Part shown: piece after piece, positions 7,336-17,700 of the stretch
Position numbering within the stretch: position 1 is the first letter of the stretch
Layout of the letters: every line of letters begins with the position of its first letter
From: Flavobacteriaceae bacterium
GTDB lineage: Bacteria > Bacteroidota > Bacteroidia > Flavobacteriales > Flavobacteriaceae
Reading direction: 5' to 3'
DNA length: 64,000 bases
Assembly (NCBI GenBank): GCA_004762155.1
Contig: SIHP01000004.1
Coordinates: forward strand, 1-64,000
Made by a program: the position numbers and the translations under genes
The notes under the pieces: model-generated
The model's database searches: none
What the model was told of the DNA's origin: nothing
The model's input: the letters and a program-made list of their open reading frames with translations, nothing else

Positions 7336-8409
7336 TCACAAACCAATTTTTAAATCATAAGCAATTAATAAATCCACAACATAACTATATGATTTTATTC
7401 CTTTTGTTTGATTATTAGCTTTTAAATACGAACTATATCCTTTTTTTAAATAAGGCTCAATAGGATTGTCATATTGACTCCAAAGTGCATAACTCGCTTT
7501 AAAATCCTTAGAAATCCCTTTATGAACTGTTTTCCATAGTTCTTTTGCTAAATCAGCATCACGTTTTTTAATGTCTCCAATTAAATAGTAAAAAGCCATT
7601 CGATACCCCGCATATTTAAAATAAATATCAGGATTTGAAATAGATGCCAAAAAACCAAGAAAATTAGCGTCATTTTCTGCAGACCAACCAATTTGATGCG
7701 CGATTTCATGACATGCAGTGGCAGGAAAACCAGTTTTTGGAATTCTACTATTTACTTGCGCTTCTCCAGTAATAGGGTTAAAATATCCAGACGTACCAGT
7801 ATACATATGCATTAAACTTACCAGTGAATTTTTTATAGAAGAATGTTGATAAGAAAATTGTGGATAGGTTTCAGCTAAAACAGCATATCCTTTAGATGTT
7901 TTTTTATAAATTTCTGATGTTGAATATATTGTTTTAACTTTTACAGTATCATTTTTGGTAATTTCAAATTGATAGAAATTAAGTGTTTTTATTATTTTTT
8001 TAGTAGTTAACACTAATTGTTCTGTAGTATATTTTGATTGTTGAATGCCAAGATTTTGAGCCAATGGATTTCGGAAATAATTTAAGCCCCAAAAACAATA
8101 AAAGCAAAAATATAAAGTTGATAATAAAGCAGTGAATGTTAATAATTTGGGGATAACATTTTTAAACTTATGTTTAATTAATTTATATATGGAGTATATT
8201 AGCATACTCGATAAAATTATTCCTAATACATCTCCAAAAGAGAAAGGAATCCTCCCGAATATTAATCGTAAAAATTTAGATACTACAGGGTAAAACCCTT
8301 TAGAATAGTAGGTTTCTATCCAATTAGGGTATTTGCTTATTATGCTTACAAATAGTATTTGAAAAGGAAACAAAACAGTAAGGTAAAGTGCTATTTTCTT
8401 TTGATTCAT
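7336..8409 (-). CDS. DUF3810-family membrane-anchored putative zinc protease
   Basis: From the ATG at 8409 the product has 357 residues. An ATG at 8481 would add 24 residues that do not fit the family. Three hydrophobic segments near residues 6-24, 59-76 and 89-109 anchor the protein, and the rest should be outside the cytoplasmic membrane. The soluble part carries HEIAHQ (residues 234-239), the zincin HExxH motif, with a downstream Glu in AENDANF (about 245) as possible third ligand. DUF3810 proteins are common in Bacteroidota, and the zincin motif predicts metalloprotease activity, but the substrate is unknown. The gene is divergent from dnaB with 126 bases between. Confidence 0.75.
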   Translation of the reverse strand: MNQKKIALYLTVLFPFQILFVSIISKYPNWIETYYSKGFYPVVSKFLRLIFGRIPFSFGDVLGIILSSMLIYSIYKLIKHKFKNVIPKLLTFTALLSTLYFCFYCFWGLNYFRNPLAQNLGIQQSKYTTEQLVLTTKKIIKTLNFYQFEITKNDTVKVKTIYSTSEIYKKTSKGYAVLAETYPQFSYQHSSIKNSLVSLMHMYTGTSGYFNPITGEAQVNSRIPKTGFPATACHEIAHQIGWSAENDANFLGFLASISNPDIYFKYAGYRMAFYYLIGDIKKRDADLAKELWKTVHKGISKDFKASYALWSQYDNPIEPYLKKGYSSYLKANNQTKGIKSYSYVVDLLIAYDLKIGL

Positions 8410-8522
8410 ATAATCAAAAATAAGAACATTAAACGTTATCAACAAGTTAGTAACAATTTTGTTTACAATTTTTGTGAACAAAGAAATGTATAAAATAACA
8501 ACACAAAATCAACCTAAAAAGA

Positions 8523-8530
8523 TACTTTTG
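8523..8530 (+). promoter_or_regulatory. Possible -7 element for dnaB
   Basis: TACTTTTG matches TAnnTTTG and ends five bases before the dnaB ATG, which would give a leaderless or nearly leaderless mRNA. No convincing TTTG is found at the usual -33 distance. Confidence 0.3.
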
Positions 8531-8535
8531 CAGTC

Positions 8536-10047
8536 ATGGAAAAAACGCAAAGTTTTACGGGAACAAGAGCTAACAAATCAAAACTTGTTAACTTAGAAAA
8601 AGGAAAGTTACCACCACAAGCTTTAGAATTAGAAGAAGCAGTGTTGGGAGCTATGATGATTGATAAAAAAGGTATTGATGACGTAATTGATATTTTACAT
8701 CCTGATACTTTTTATGATAAAAAACACCAAGAAATTTATAGTGCTATATACGCTTTATTTCAAAATTCTGAACCAATTGATTTAACTACGGTTTCTCATC
8801 AGTTAACTACAGAAGGAAAATTAGAAATAGCTGGAGGAAATTTTTATTTAATTCAATTAACACAAAAAGTAGCTTCATCTGCACATATTGAGTTTCACTC
8901 GAGAATTATTCTTCAAAAATACATTCAACGTAGGTTAATTACTATTTCATCAGAAATTATAGAAAATGCATATGATGAAACTACTGATGTTTTTGATTTA
9001 TTAGATGATGCCGAAGGAAAACTTTTTGAAGTTACACAAGGTAACTTAAAGAAAGGAGCAGAGGTAGCAGAAAATTTAGTACAAAAGGCAATTAATAAAA
9101 TACAAGAAATATCTAACCAAGAAGGGATGAGTGGTATGGCTACTGGTTTTACAAAGTTAGATGCGTTAACTTCTGGTTGGCAACCTTCCGATTTAATTAT
9201 TATTGCTGCTCGTCCAGGTATGGGAAAAACAGCATTTGTAATTTCTATGGCAAAAAACATGGCAATTACATTTCATCAACCTGTAGCTTTGTTTTCACTA
9301 GAGATGTCATCTGTACAGTTAATTACGCGTATGATTTCTTCCGAAACAGGATTAACTTCTGAAAAATTACGTAAAGGTAATTTGGAGCCGCATGAATGGG
9401 AACAACTTAATGTAAAGGTTAAAAAACTTTCTGACGCACCAATTTTTATTGATGATACTCCTGCATTATCTATTTTCGATTTAAGAGCAAAAGCACGTCG
9501 TTTAGTATCACAACATGGTATAAAAATTATAGTTATTGATTATTTACAGCTAATGACAGCTGGAGGTTCTAATGGAAATCGTGAGCAAGAAATATCAACT
9601 ATTTCGCGTAACCTAAAAGCATTAGCAAAAGAATTAAATATACCAGTAATTGCATTATCTCAATTATCACGTGCCGTAGAAACCCGTGGAGGAAGTAAAA
9701 GACCTTTATTATCTGATTTACGTGAATCTGGTGCGATTGAGCAAGATGCCGATATTGTATCGTTTATTTTTCGTCCAGAATATTATGGAATGACAGAATG
9801 GGATGATGATGATCATACACCATGCGAAGGACAGGGAGAGTTTATAGTAGCAAAACATCGTAATGGTGGTTTAGATAATATTAGATTAAAGTTTACAGGA
9901 CATTTAGCATTATTCTCTGATTTAGAGGAAGGAGCTAGTAGTGAATTTCAATCAAGTATGAACAATTTTTCTGATGATGTTTCACCAGATAATTTTACAT
10001 CTCCAGCAGATGCTTTTGGAAGTAATGACGATGATGTACCATTTTAA
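8536..10047 (+). CDS. dnaB: Replicative DNA helicase DnaB
   Basis: This 503-residue hexameric helicase unwinds DNA 5'-3' at the replication fork. The N-terminal primase-binding domain occupies about residues 22-170 (PPQALELEEAVLGAMM). The RecA-like motor follows, with Walker A ARPGMGKTA at 225-233 (Lys231), Walker B IIVIDYLQLM at 331-340 and the arginine-finger region in SQLSRAVE-x-R. There is no intein. The C-terminus is an acidic, Ser/Asp-rich tail ending DDDVPF, which resembles the acidic tip of SSB proteins and is unusual for proteobacterial DnaB. The gene is transcribed away from the DUF3810 gene. Confidence 0.95.
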   Translation: MEKTQSFTGTRANKSKLVNLEKGKLPPQALELEEAVLGAMMIDKKGIDDVIDILHPDTFYDKKHQEIYSAIYALFQNSEPIDLTTVSHQLTTEGKLEIAGGNFYLIQLTQKVASSAHIEFHSRIILQKYIQRRLITISSEIIENAYDETTDVFDLLDDAEGKLFEVTQGNLKKGAEVAENLVQKAINKIQEISNQEGMSGMATGFTKLDALTSGWQPSDLIIIAARPGMGKTAFVISMAKNMAITFHQPVALFSLEMSSVQLITRMISSETGLTSEKLRKGNLEPHEWEQLNVKVKKLSDAPIFIDDTPALSIFDLRAKARRLVSQHGIKIIVIDYLQLMTAGGSNGNREQEISTISRNLKALAKELNIPVIALSQLSRAVETRGGSKRPLLSDLRESGAIEQDADIVSFIFRPEYYGMTEWDDDDHTPCEGQGEFIVAKHRNGGLDNIRLKFTGHLALFSDLEEGASSEFQSSMNNFSDDVSPDNFTSPADAFGSNDDDVPF

Positions 10048-10070
10048 AAAATAAATAAATAAAAATAAAT

Positions 10071-10148
10071 ATGAATATTAAAGGGGAATTAGAAATTGAT
10101 ATTAATGAAATTTATGTTGACTTTACAGAGGTAATTGTAGAAAAATGA
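10071..10148 (+). CDS. 25-codon acidic ORF overlapping the next start (ATGA)
   Basis: A short ORF begins 23 bases after the dnaB stop and codes for 25 residues rich in Ile, Glu and Asp (MNIKGELEIDINEIYVDF, then TEVIVEK). Its TGA overlaps the ATG of the next gene as ATGA, the classic signature of translational coupling. I do not recognise the peptide. It could be a coupling leader peptide that delivers ribosomes to the start of the secreted protein, or a remnant of a longer gene. Coding status rests on the overlap and on the in-frame, stop-free sequence only. Confidence 0.4.
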   Translation: MNIKGELEIDINEIYVDFTEVIVEK

Positions 10149-11404
10149 AAAAAATAACATTCATAATTATAGCTTTATTAATTTCAAACACAATTCGTGC
10201 TTCTTTTGTTTATGTTCCTATGGATCATAATAATCAAAAAGATCATTTAAAGGCATACGGTATTGTTTATTACGCGCTCCAAAATGGATTAAAATCTAAA
10301 TGGTTGTTAAATTATGATGGAGGTGCATTTTTAATTGAAAATAATGAAGTTGTAGAAAATGAATGCAAAATTAGAGGAGTTTCTTATGAGGTTATTTCTG
10401 ATACTAAAGCAGCATTAATTTTAGAAGAAATATCTTCACCATCTAAAAATCAAGAAGCAGTAACATTAGAAAAAGCGCCAAAAATAGCTGTGTATTCACC
10501 TAAAGATAAAATGCCTTGGGATGATGCAGTTACTATGGTATTAACGTATGCAGAGATTCCTTTTGATGTTATTTATGATGAAGAAGTGTTAAATGAAAAG
10601 CTGCTGCTATATGAATGGTTGCATTTACATCATGAAGATTTCACAGGGCAATATGGTCGTTTTTATGGCCCTTATAGAACTGCTCCTTGGTATATACAAC
10701 AGAAAAAAGATGCTGAAGCAAGAGCAACAAAACTTGGATATACTAAGGTTTCGGAAGCTAAACGAGATGTAGCTAAAAAAATTAGAGATTATGTTATTGG
10801 TGGAGGGTTTATGTTTGCTATGTGTTCTGCAACTGACAGTTTTGATATTGCTTTAGCTGCAGATGGAGTAGACATTTGTGAAGCAATGTTTGATGGTGAT
10901 GCTTCAGATTCTAATTATCAAACTCAAATTGACTTTAATAAGACTTTAGCTTTTAAAGATTTTAAATTAATAAAAGATCCAACTGTTTATGAGTTTTCAT
11001 CTATTGATATGACTCGTAAAAGAAAAATTAAAAAAGAACTTGATTATTTTGTTTTAAAAGATTTTTCAGCAAAATGGGATCAGGTGCCAACTATGCTTTG
11101 TCAAAATCATACACAATTGGTTAAAGCATTTATGGGACAAACAACTTCATTTGATAGCAAACATATCAAATCTAATATTCTAATCCTTGGTGAGAATACT
11201 ACAAATGGAGAAGCTCGTTATATTCATGGTACAAAAGGTAAAGGAATGTTTACTTTTTATGGTGGTCATGATCCTGAAGATTATCAACATAGAGTTGGAG
11301 ATCCAAAAACAGAATTAGACTTACATCCTACATCTCCAGGTTATCGTTTAATATTGAACAATATTTTATTTCCTGCTGCAAAAAAGAAAAAAAAGAAAAC
11401 TTAA
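10145..11404 (+). CDS. Secreted protein of the family labelled 'asparagine synthetase B' in Bacteroidota
   Basis: The protein has 419 residues with a signal peptide of about 20 residues (KKITFIIIALLISNTIRA, then SFVYVPMD). It belongs to a conserved Bacteroidota family that databases often call asparagine synthetase B. I see none of that enzyme's landmarks: no N-terminal catalytic Cys and no PP-loop SGGxDS motif, and an exported protein could not use cytosolic ATP. The middle has VIGGGFMFAMCSATDSFD, which looks like the nucleophile elbow region of glutamine-amidotransferase/ThuA-like folds. FTFYGGHDPEDYQHRVGDP near the C-terminus is a strongly conserved block. The C-terminal KKKKKKT is encoded by a terminator arm. 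The real function is unknown. Confidence 0.7.
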   Translation: MKKITFIIIALLISNTIRASFVYVPMDHNNQKDHLKAYGIVYYALQNGLKSKWLLNYDGGAFLIENNEVVENECKIRGVSYEVISDTKAALILEEISSPSKNQEAVTLEKAPKIAVYSPKDKMPWDDAVTMVLTYAEIPFDVIYDEEVLNEKLLLYEWLHLHHEDFTGQYGRFYGPYRTAPWYIQQKKDAEARATKLGYTKVSEAKRDVAKKIRDYVIGGGFMFAMCSATDSFDIALAADGVDICEAMFDGDASDSNYQTQIDFNKTLAFKDFKLIKDPTVYEFSSIDMTRKRKIKKELDYFVLKDFSAKWDQVPTMLCQNHTQLVKAFMGQTTSFDSKHIKSNILILGENTTNGEARYIHGTKGKGMFTFYGGHDPEDYQHRVGDPKTELDLHPTSPGYRLILNNILFPAAKKKKKKT

Positions 11405-11418
11405 GATTTTCTTTTTTT
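11384..11418 (+). terminator. A/T hairpin overlapping the stop codon
   Basis: AAAAAAAGAAAA before and TTTTCTTTTTTT after the stop codon at 11402-11404 can pair, ending in seven T. The stem is almost all A-T, so it is weaker than usual, but the position suits the end of the dnaB-downstream transcript. Confidence 0.4.
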
Positions 11419-11748
11419 TATCCCTTCATTATTACTTTATAATTTTTAGCCTATAAATTATTACTTATAGCTATTTCTAATACTATTCATTAAAATATTA
11501 AAGGTGTTTTTAGTTTAATTGATTAATAGTGCGTGTTTTGTGTTTTTTGTTGTTTTAACTCGTTAAATGTGATTTAAATATTTTTTTTATTGTTTAATTG
11601 TGTATTATGATGTTGTTTAACAAAATAATATACATATTCTCTTAAACTATGTTAAAATATTTCTTATTTCCATATCTTTATCAGTGACATATCGCAATTA
11701 ATTGTGTCACAACTTAAAAATCAACTAAAATTAAAAGTCTCCCGAGTT
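11419..11748. other. AT-rich upstream region of the giant gene
   Basis: About 330 bases hold no recognisable gene. They are rich in TTGTTT, TTTTGTG and TGTTTAA words. A promoter for the giant adhesin gene must lie here, but I find no unambiguous TTTG-N19-22-TAnnTTTG pair. The long 5' region could carry regulation. Confidence 0.4.
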
Positions 11749-14700
11749 ATGAGTTTTAAGAGAAGAAGGAAGTATTTAACCAGGACAGTACTAAATATTT
11801 GTTTATGGTTGTTTTTTTTATTCGTATCAAATTTTAGCTATTCACAGCTAGATTATTTACATTATTTACCACCATTAAAACAAACTTCTGGTACTAATAA
11901 TAATGCTAATCATCAAAGTTCTGCAGCAATTCAGCAACAAGCTATTTATTTATCTACACCAGAAACTACAGCATTTTCAGTAGATGTATATAGAGGTAAT
12001 TCAGCAACTCCATGGTTAACTATTCCTAGTTTGGTTAATGGAACTCCATTTATTATTGATAATGTTGATGATTCTGCAGGAGCTTTTGTAGATGTTGTAT
12101 TAGCAAATAGTAATAATAATATTACACTAGTTACCAATGGAAATACGGGACAAATATTAGATACAGCAGGTTTACGTTTTGAATCTTCGGATCCTACAAA
12201 AAAATTCTATGTAAACTACCGAGGTAGATCTAGTGCTCAAGCAGGTTCTTTAACATGTAAAGGAACAAAAGCTTTAGGTAAAGAATTTAGATGGGGAGGA
12301 ATTCCTAATGAGCATAATAATGCCAATTCTAGTACTTCATTAGGAATGATGGCTACCGTTGACGGAACAATTATTACTATCTCTGGCTATGATGAGGATT
12401 GTGCTTTTAGAGATGGTACTGATCCAAACGGTATTACAGATAATGTTTTTACAAGAACTTTAAATTCTGGTCAAACTTTTGTTTTAGAAATGGTTAGGAA
12501 CCAAACTGGTATTACTACAGAAGAAAACGCAGCACATATAGATGGTTGGATAGGTGCTACTATTACTGCAACAGAACCGATAGCTATTGCAAATGGAGGT
12601 TTAAATACAGGTGTTAATTCTACTTCTCAAGGAAGAGATGTTGGTATTGATCAACCAGTACCAATTAATGTTTTAGGAAGAGAATATGTTTTTATTAGAG
12701 GAAATGGGGCAAATCAAACAGAATTTCCGATAATTGTGGCAACAAGTGATGATACAGAAGTATATGCAGGAACTACATTAATAGATACTATTGATGATGG
12801 AGAATATCTAGAAATACCAGGCTCTTATTATTCAGGTACATCTGCAGGAGCCAATATGTACGTTCGTACCACTAAAGAAGTATATGCCTACCAATGTTTG
12901 GGAGGGCAGGCTGCAATTCAAACAATTGGAATGAATTTTATAGCTCCAGTAAATTGTTTGTTACCAAGTACTTTGAATGAAATTCCACAAATACAAAGAA
13001 TAGCACTTACAGATTCCAACTCATCAGCACTTACTATTATAGCAGCTACATTAATTCCAGATGGAGATGTAGACATATATCAAGATGGAGTTCTAATTAC
13101 AACACCAGCTTCTAGTACGATTACAGGAACAACAGAATGGAAGACTTTTTTTGTGGATAATTTATCTGGGGAAATTTCGGTAGATACACCTGGCCCCATA
13201 GCCGTAGGTACTTTTATGTCTTTAGGTGCTAATGCTGGTTTAGCAGGTTATTTTTCTGGTTTTGATACAACACCTGTAGTTGAAATAGAACTTACAGGAG
13301 GTGGATGTCATCCAGGTTCTAATTTACAGGAAGTTACGGGTGGTTTCGCAAATTATGAATGGTATAAAGGATTTGATGAGATAAGTGGTACGTTATTGGC
13401 AAGTGGACCTACTTTACAAACATATGATCCAACATTGAATGGAATAGGAAACTATTTTGTTAGAGTAACAGATTTTGGAGGTTGCGAATACAATTCAGCT
13501 GTGGTCACTTTTTTTAGTTGTGATCCAGAATTACAAGTGATAAAAATAGATGATGCAGATCCAATAGATGCAGGTAGTAACGTTACTTTTACTATAACTG
13601 CTGAAAGTTTTTCTGTAGACCCAATAACAAATGTGACAATTGAAGATATATTTCCAGCCGAATTAGAATTTGTAAGTGCTAATCCAGAATCTGGAACTAC
13701 TTTTTCAACCACAGGGGCACCAACATGGAATATTGGAGGGATGAATCCAGGAGATAAGTTTGAATTAGAAATTGTAGCAAGAGCTCGTGACGATGCTTCT
13801 GGCACAGTAACTAATACGATTACTTATAATTATGATGAAATTGCTAGTGAAATAAATAGTTTAACAGATGATTTAGACGAGCCAGTAACCATTAACCCTT
13901 GTAATACTGCAACTGCTCCATCGAGTACACCAACTTTGTGTATGAATACTGGATTAATAGATATAACTCATACAACAACATTAGCAACAGGAATAGGAGT
14001 ACCAACAGGTTTACCTTCTGGTATTACCGCTAGTTGGGCATCAAATACAATAACAATAAGTGGAATACCAACAGTATCAGGAGTTTTTAATTATGATATT
14101 CCTCTAACGGGTGGATGTAATACGGTAAGTGCTACAGGAACAATTACAGTAAACGCTTTACCAATAGCATTGGATATAACTGGAGTAACTGAGGTTTGTG
14201 AAGCAAGTACCATAAATTTAACAGAAGGTACAAGTGGAACTATTGCTTGGACATCTTCAGATGTTTCAGTAGCAACAATTAATGCTAGTGGCGTTGTAAC
14301 TGGTGTTGATGCAGGAAGTACTAATATAACGTATACAGTTACAGATGCTAATGGATGTGTTTCTAATAGTTCATCTGCACATGTTGTTACCGTAAATCCA
14401 ATACCAGTTTTTAATTCATTAAACACTAATTCTCCAATTTGTGAAGGAGATGATGCAGAGTTTTATATCTCAGGTTCTTCTTCAGTAGTTTTAACATATA
14501 ATATTGATGGTAATATTAATCAGACCGTAACTTTAGACGGATCTGGTGATGCAACTATTACTAATTCTGGAGCAACTTCAAATACAACTATTAATTTAAT
14601 TTCATTAGAATATATAGCAACTGGTTGTTCAATAAGTTTAACGAATTCAGAAACGGTTACTGTAAATCCAAGTCCGACATTAACTACGGCAGTAGATATA

Positions 14701-17700
14701 ATAGAATGCATTGAAAGTCCAATCCAAACGTTAAATGCCAATGATGGAATTACTTTTGATGCCAATGTCTCAATAGAATGGTATGATGCTGCAACAGGAG
14801 GTAATGTTATTACAACACCTACACTTACATATTCAGATATCGCTTCTCATACAAACGATCCAGTATCCTATTTTGCTGAATTAACAAATACAACAACATC
14901 TTGTGTGAATCCAGTAAGAGTAGAAATTGTGTTACAAATTGTTTCTCCTCCATTTCCTAATTTCATGGAAGAAGTATGTTCAAACGAAGCATTAAATATC
15001 GCCGTAGGATCTTTTGCTACAACTTATACAGTGGTTTCTTCTGATGAAACAAATGTTCCAGCGGGTCCTGCACGAACATCAGCTTTAGCAGCAAATATTA
15101 CAGAAACGTATATAAATACAACAGGAACAGATGTTATAATTACTTACACAGTAACTGTTGACGATGGAAGTGCGTGTGATGGAGAAATATTTGATGTTGT
15201 TGTTACTGTAAATCCAGAACCTTTTAATGCTATACCACCAGCAGAGACTATTTGTTCAGGTGAACAATTAAATCATGATTTAACAAGTGATGTCAATGTT
15301 TCTGGTACTACTTTTAGCTGGACTGCTGCTAATAATACAAACATTACAGGGGAAACTATTTCTGGAGGAGTTACATCTAGTATAACCGATACATTAATCA
15401 ATACTAGTGTAACATCCCAAATAGTAGTTTATACAATAACTCCTACAAATCCAGATAGTTGTGAAGGGAGTCCATTCACATATACAGTTACAGTAAAACC
15501 AGAAATTTCATTTACTACGCAACCAATCATATCACAAACATTATGTATTGGAGCAATACTCACTGATTTATCGGTAACGCTAACGGGAGGAATTGATGGT
15601 TTAAGTTATCAATGGCAAAGGTCAAATACAAGCGGAAGTGGTTTTACAAATATTGCTTTAGCTACAAGTTTAACTTACACACCAGTGACGACTAGTTCAG
15701 TGACAACATATTATCGTGTTATAGTAAGTGATGATAGTGGAATTTGTGCTGATTTAATTTCGAAAGAATCAGAAGTAATTATTAATGCAGATCCGACAAT
15801 TACCAGTCAACCAACGACAACACAAACCTTATGTATTGGCGCAACACCAACAGATTTATCAGTTGTAGCCAATGGAGGCGTAAATGGATTAACATATCAA
15901 TGGGAATCCTCAGCTACAAGCGGATCAGGATTTACAGCAATTGGAGGTGCGATCAATGCAACATATACGCCACCAACGACAACCGTAGGAACTATTTATT
16001 ATCAAGTTGTCATAAGTGATACAGGAAGTGGATGTACAAGTGTAACCTCAACAGAATCGGAAGTAATCATCAATGCAGATCCAACAATCACCAGTCAACC
16101 AGAAACAACACAAACTTTATGTGAAGACGCAACACCAACAGACTTGGTAGTTGTAGTGAATGGAGGCGTTGATGGATTGACATATCAATGGGAAACCTCT
16201 GCTACAAGCGGATCAGGATTTACAGCAATTGGCGGAGCAACAAGTGCAACATATACACCACCAACGACAACCGTAGGAACTATTTATTATCAAGTTATCA
16301 TAAGTGATACAGGAAGTGGATGTACAAGTGTAACTTCAACAGAATCCGAAGTAATTATTAATGCAGATCCAACAATCACGAGTCAACCAACAGCTACTCA
16401 AACCTTATGTGAAGGTGCAACGCCAACAGATTTGGTAGTTTTAACGAATGGAGGCGTTGATGGATTAACATATCAATGGGAATCCTCAGCTACAAGCGGA
16501 TCAGGATTTACAGCAATATCAGGAGCCACCAATGCAACATATACGCCACCAACGACAACAGTAGGAACTATTTATTATCAAGCAGTGATTAGTGATACCG
16601 GAAGTGGATGTACGAGTGTAATCTCAACAGAATCTGAGGTAATTATCAATGCAGATCCAACAATCACGAGTCAACCAACGACAACACAAACTTTATGTGA
16701 AGGCGCAACACCAACAGATTTATCAGTTGTAGCCAATGGAGGCGTTGATGGATTAACATATCAATGGGAATCTTCTACTACAAGCGGATCAGGATTTACA
16801 GCAATTGGAGGAGCAACAAATTCAACATATACACCACCAACGACAACAGCAGGAACTATTTATTATCAAGTTGTCATAAGTGATACAGGAAGTGGATGTA
16901 CAAGTTTAATCTCAACAGAATCAGAAGTAATTATCAATGCAGATCCAACAATCACCAGTCAACCAACGACAACACAAACTTTATGTGAAGGCGCAACCCC
17001 AACAGATTTAGTAGTTGTAGCGAATGGCGGAGTAGATGGATTAACGTATCAATGGGAATCCTCTGCTACAAGCGGATCAGGATTTACAGCAATTTCAGGA
17101 GCAACCAATTCAACATATACGCCATTAACGACAACAGTAGGAACTATTTATTATGAAGTTGTCATTAGTGATACAGGAAGTGGATGTACAAGTATAACAT
17201 CTGCAGAGTCAGAAGTAATCATCAATGCAGATCCAACAATAACGAGTCAACCAACGACAACACAAACTTTATGTGAAGGCGCAACTCCAACAGATTTAGT
17301 AGTTATAGTAAATGGCGGAGTAGACGGATTAACATATCAATGGGAATCCTCAGCTACAAGCGGATCAGGATTTACAGCAATATCAGGAGCCACCAATGCA
17401 ACATATACGCCACCAACGACAGCAGTAGGAACTATTTATTATCAAGCAGTGATTAGTGATACCGGAAGTGGATGTACGAGTGTAATCTCAACAGAATCTG
17501 AAATAATCATAAATGCAGATCCAACAATTACGAGTCAACCAACGACAACACAAACCTTATGTGAAGGAGCTACACCAACAGATTTGGTAATTGTAGCGAA
17601 TGGAGGCGTTGATGGATTAACATATCAATGGGAATTCTCAGCTACAAGTGGCTCAGGATTTACAGTAATTGGTGGCGCAACCAATGCAACATATACACCA

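Noticed and set aside
11704..11748. GTG start for the giant adhesin, 15 residues upstream of the ATG
   Set aside because: The ATG at 11749 gives a normal signal peptide; the extra residues would place a charged stretch before it.
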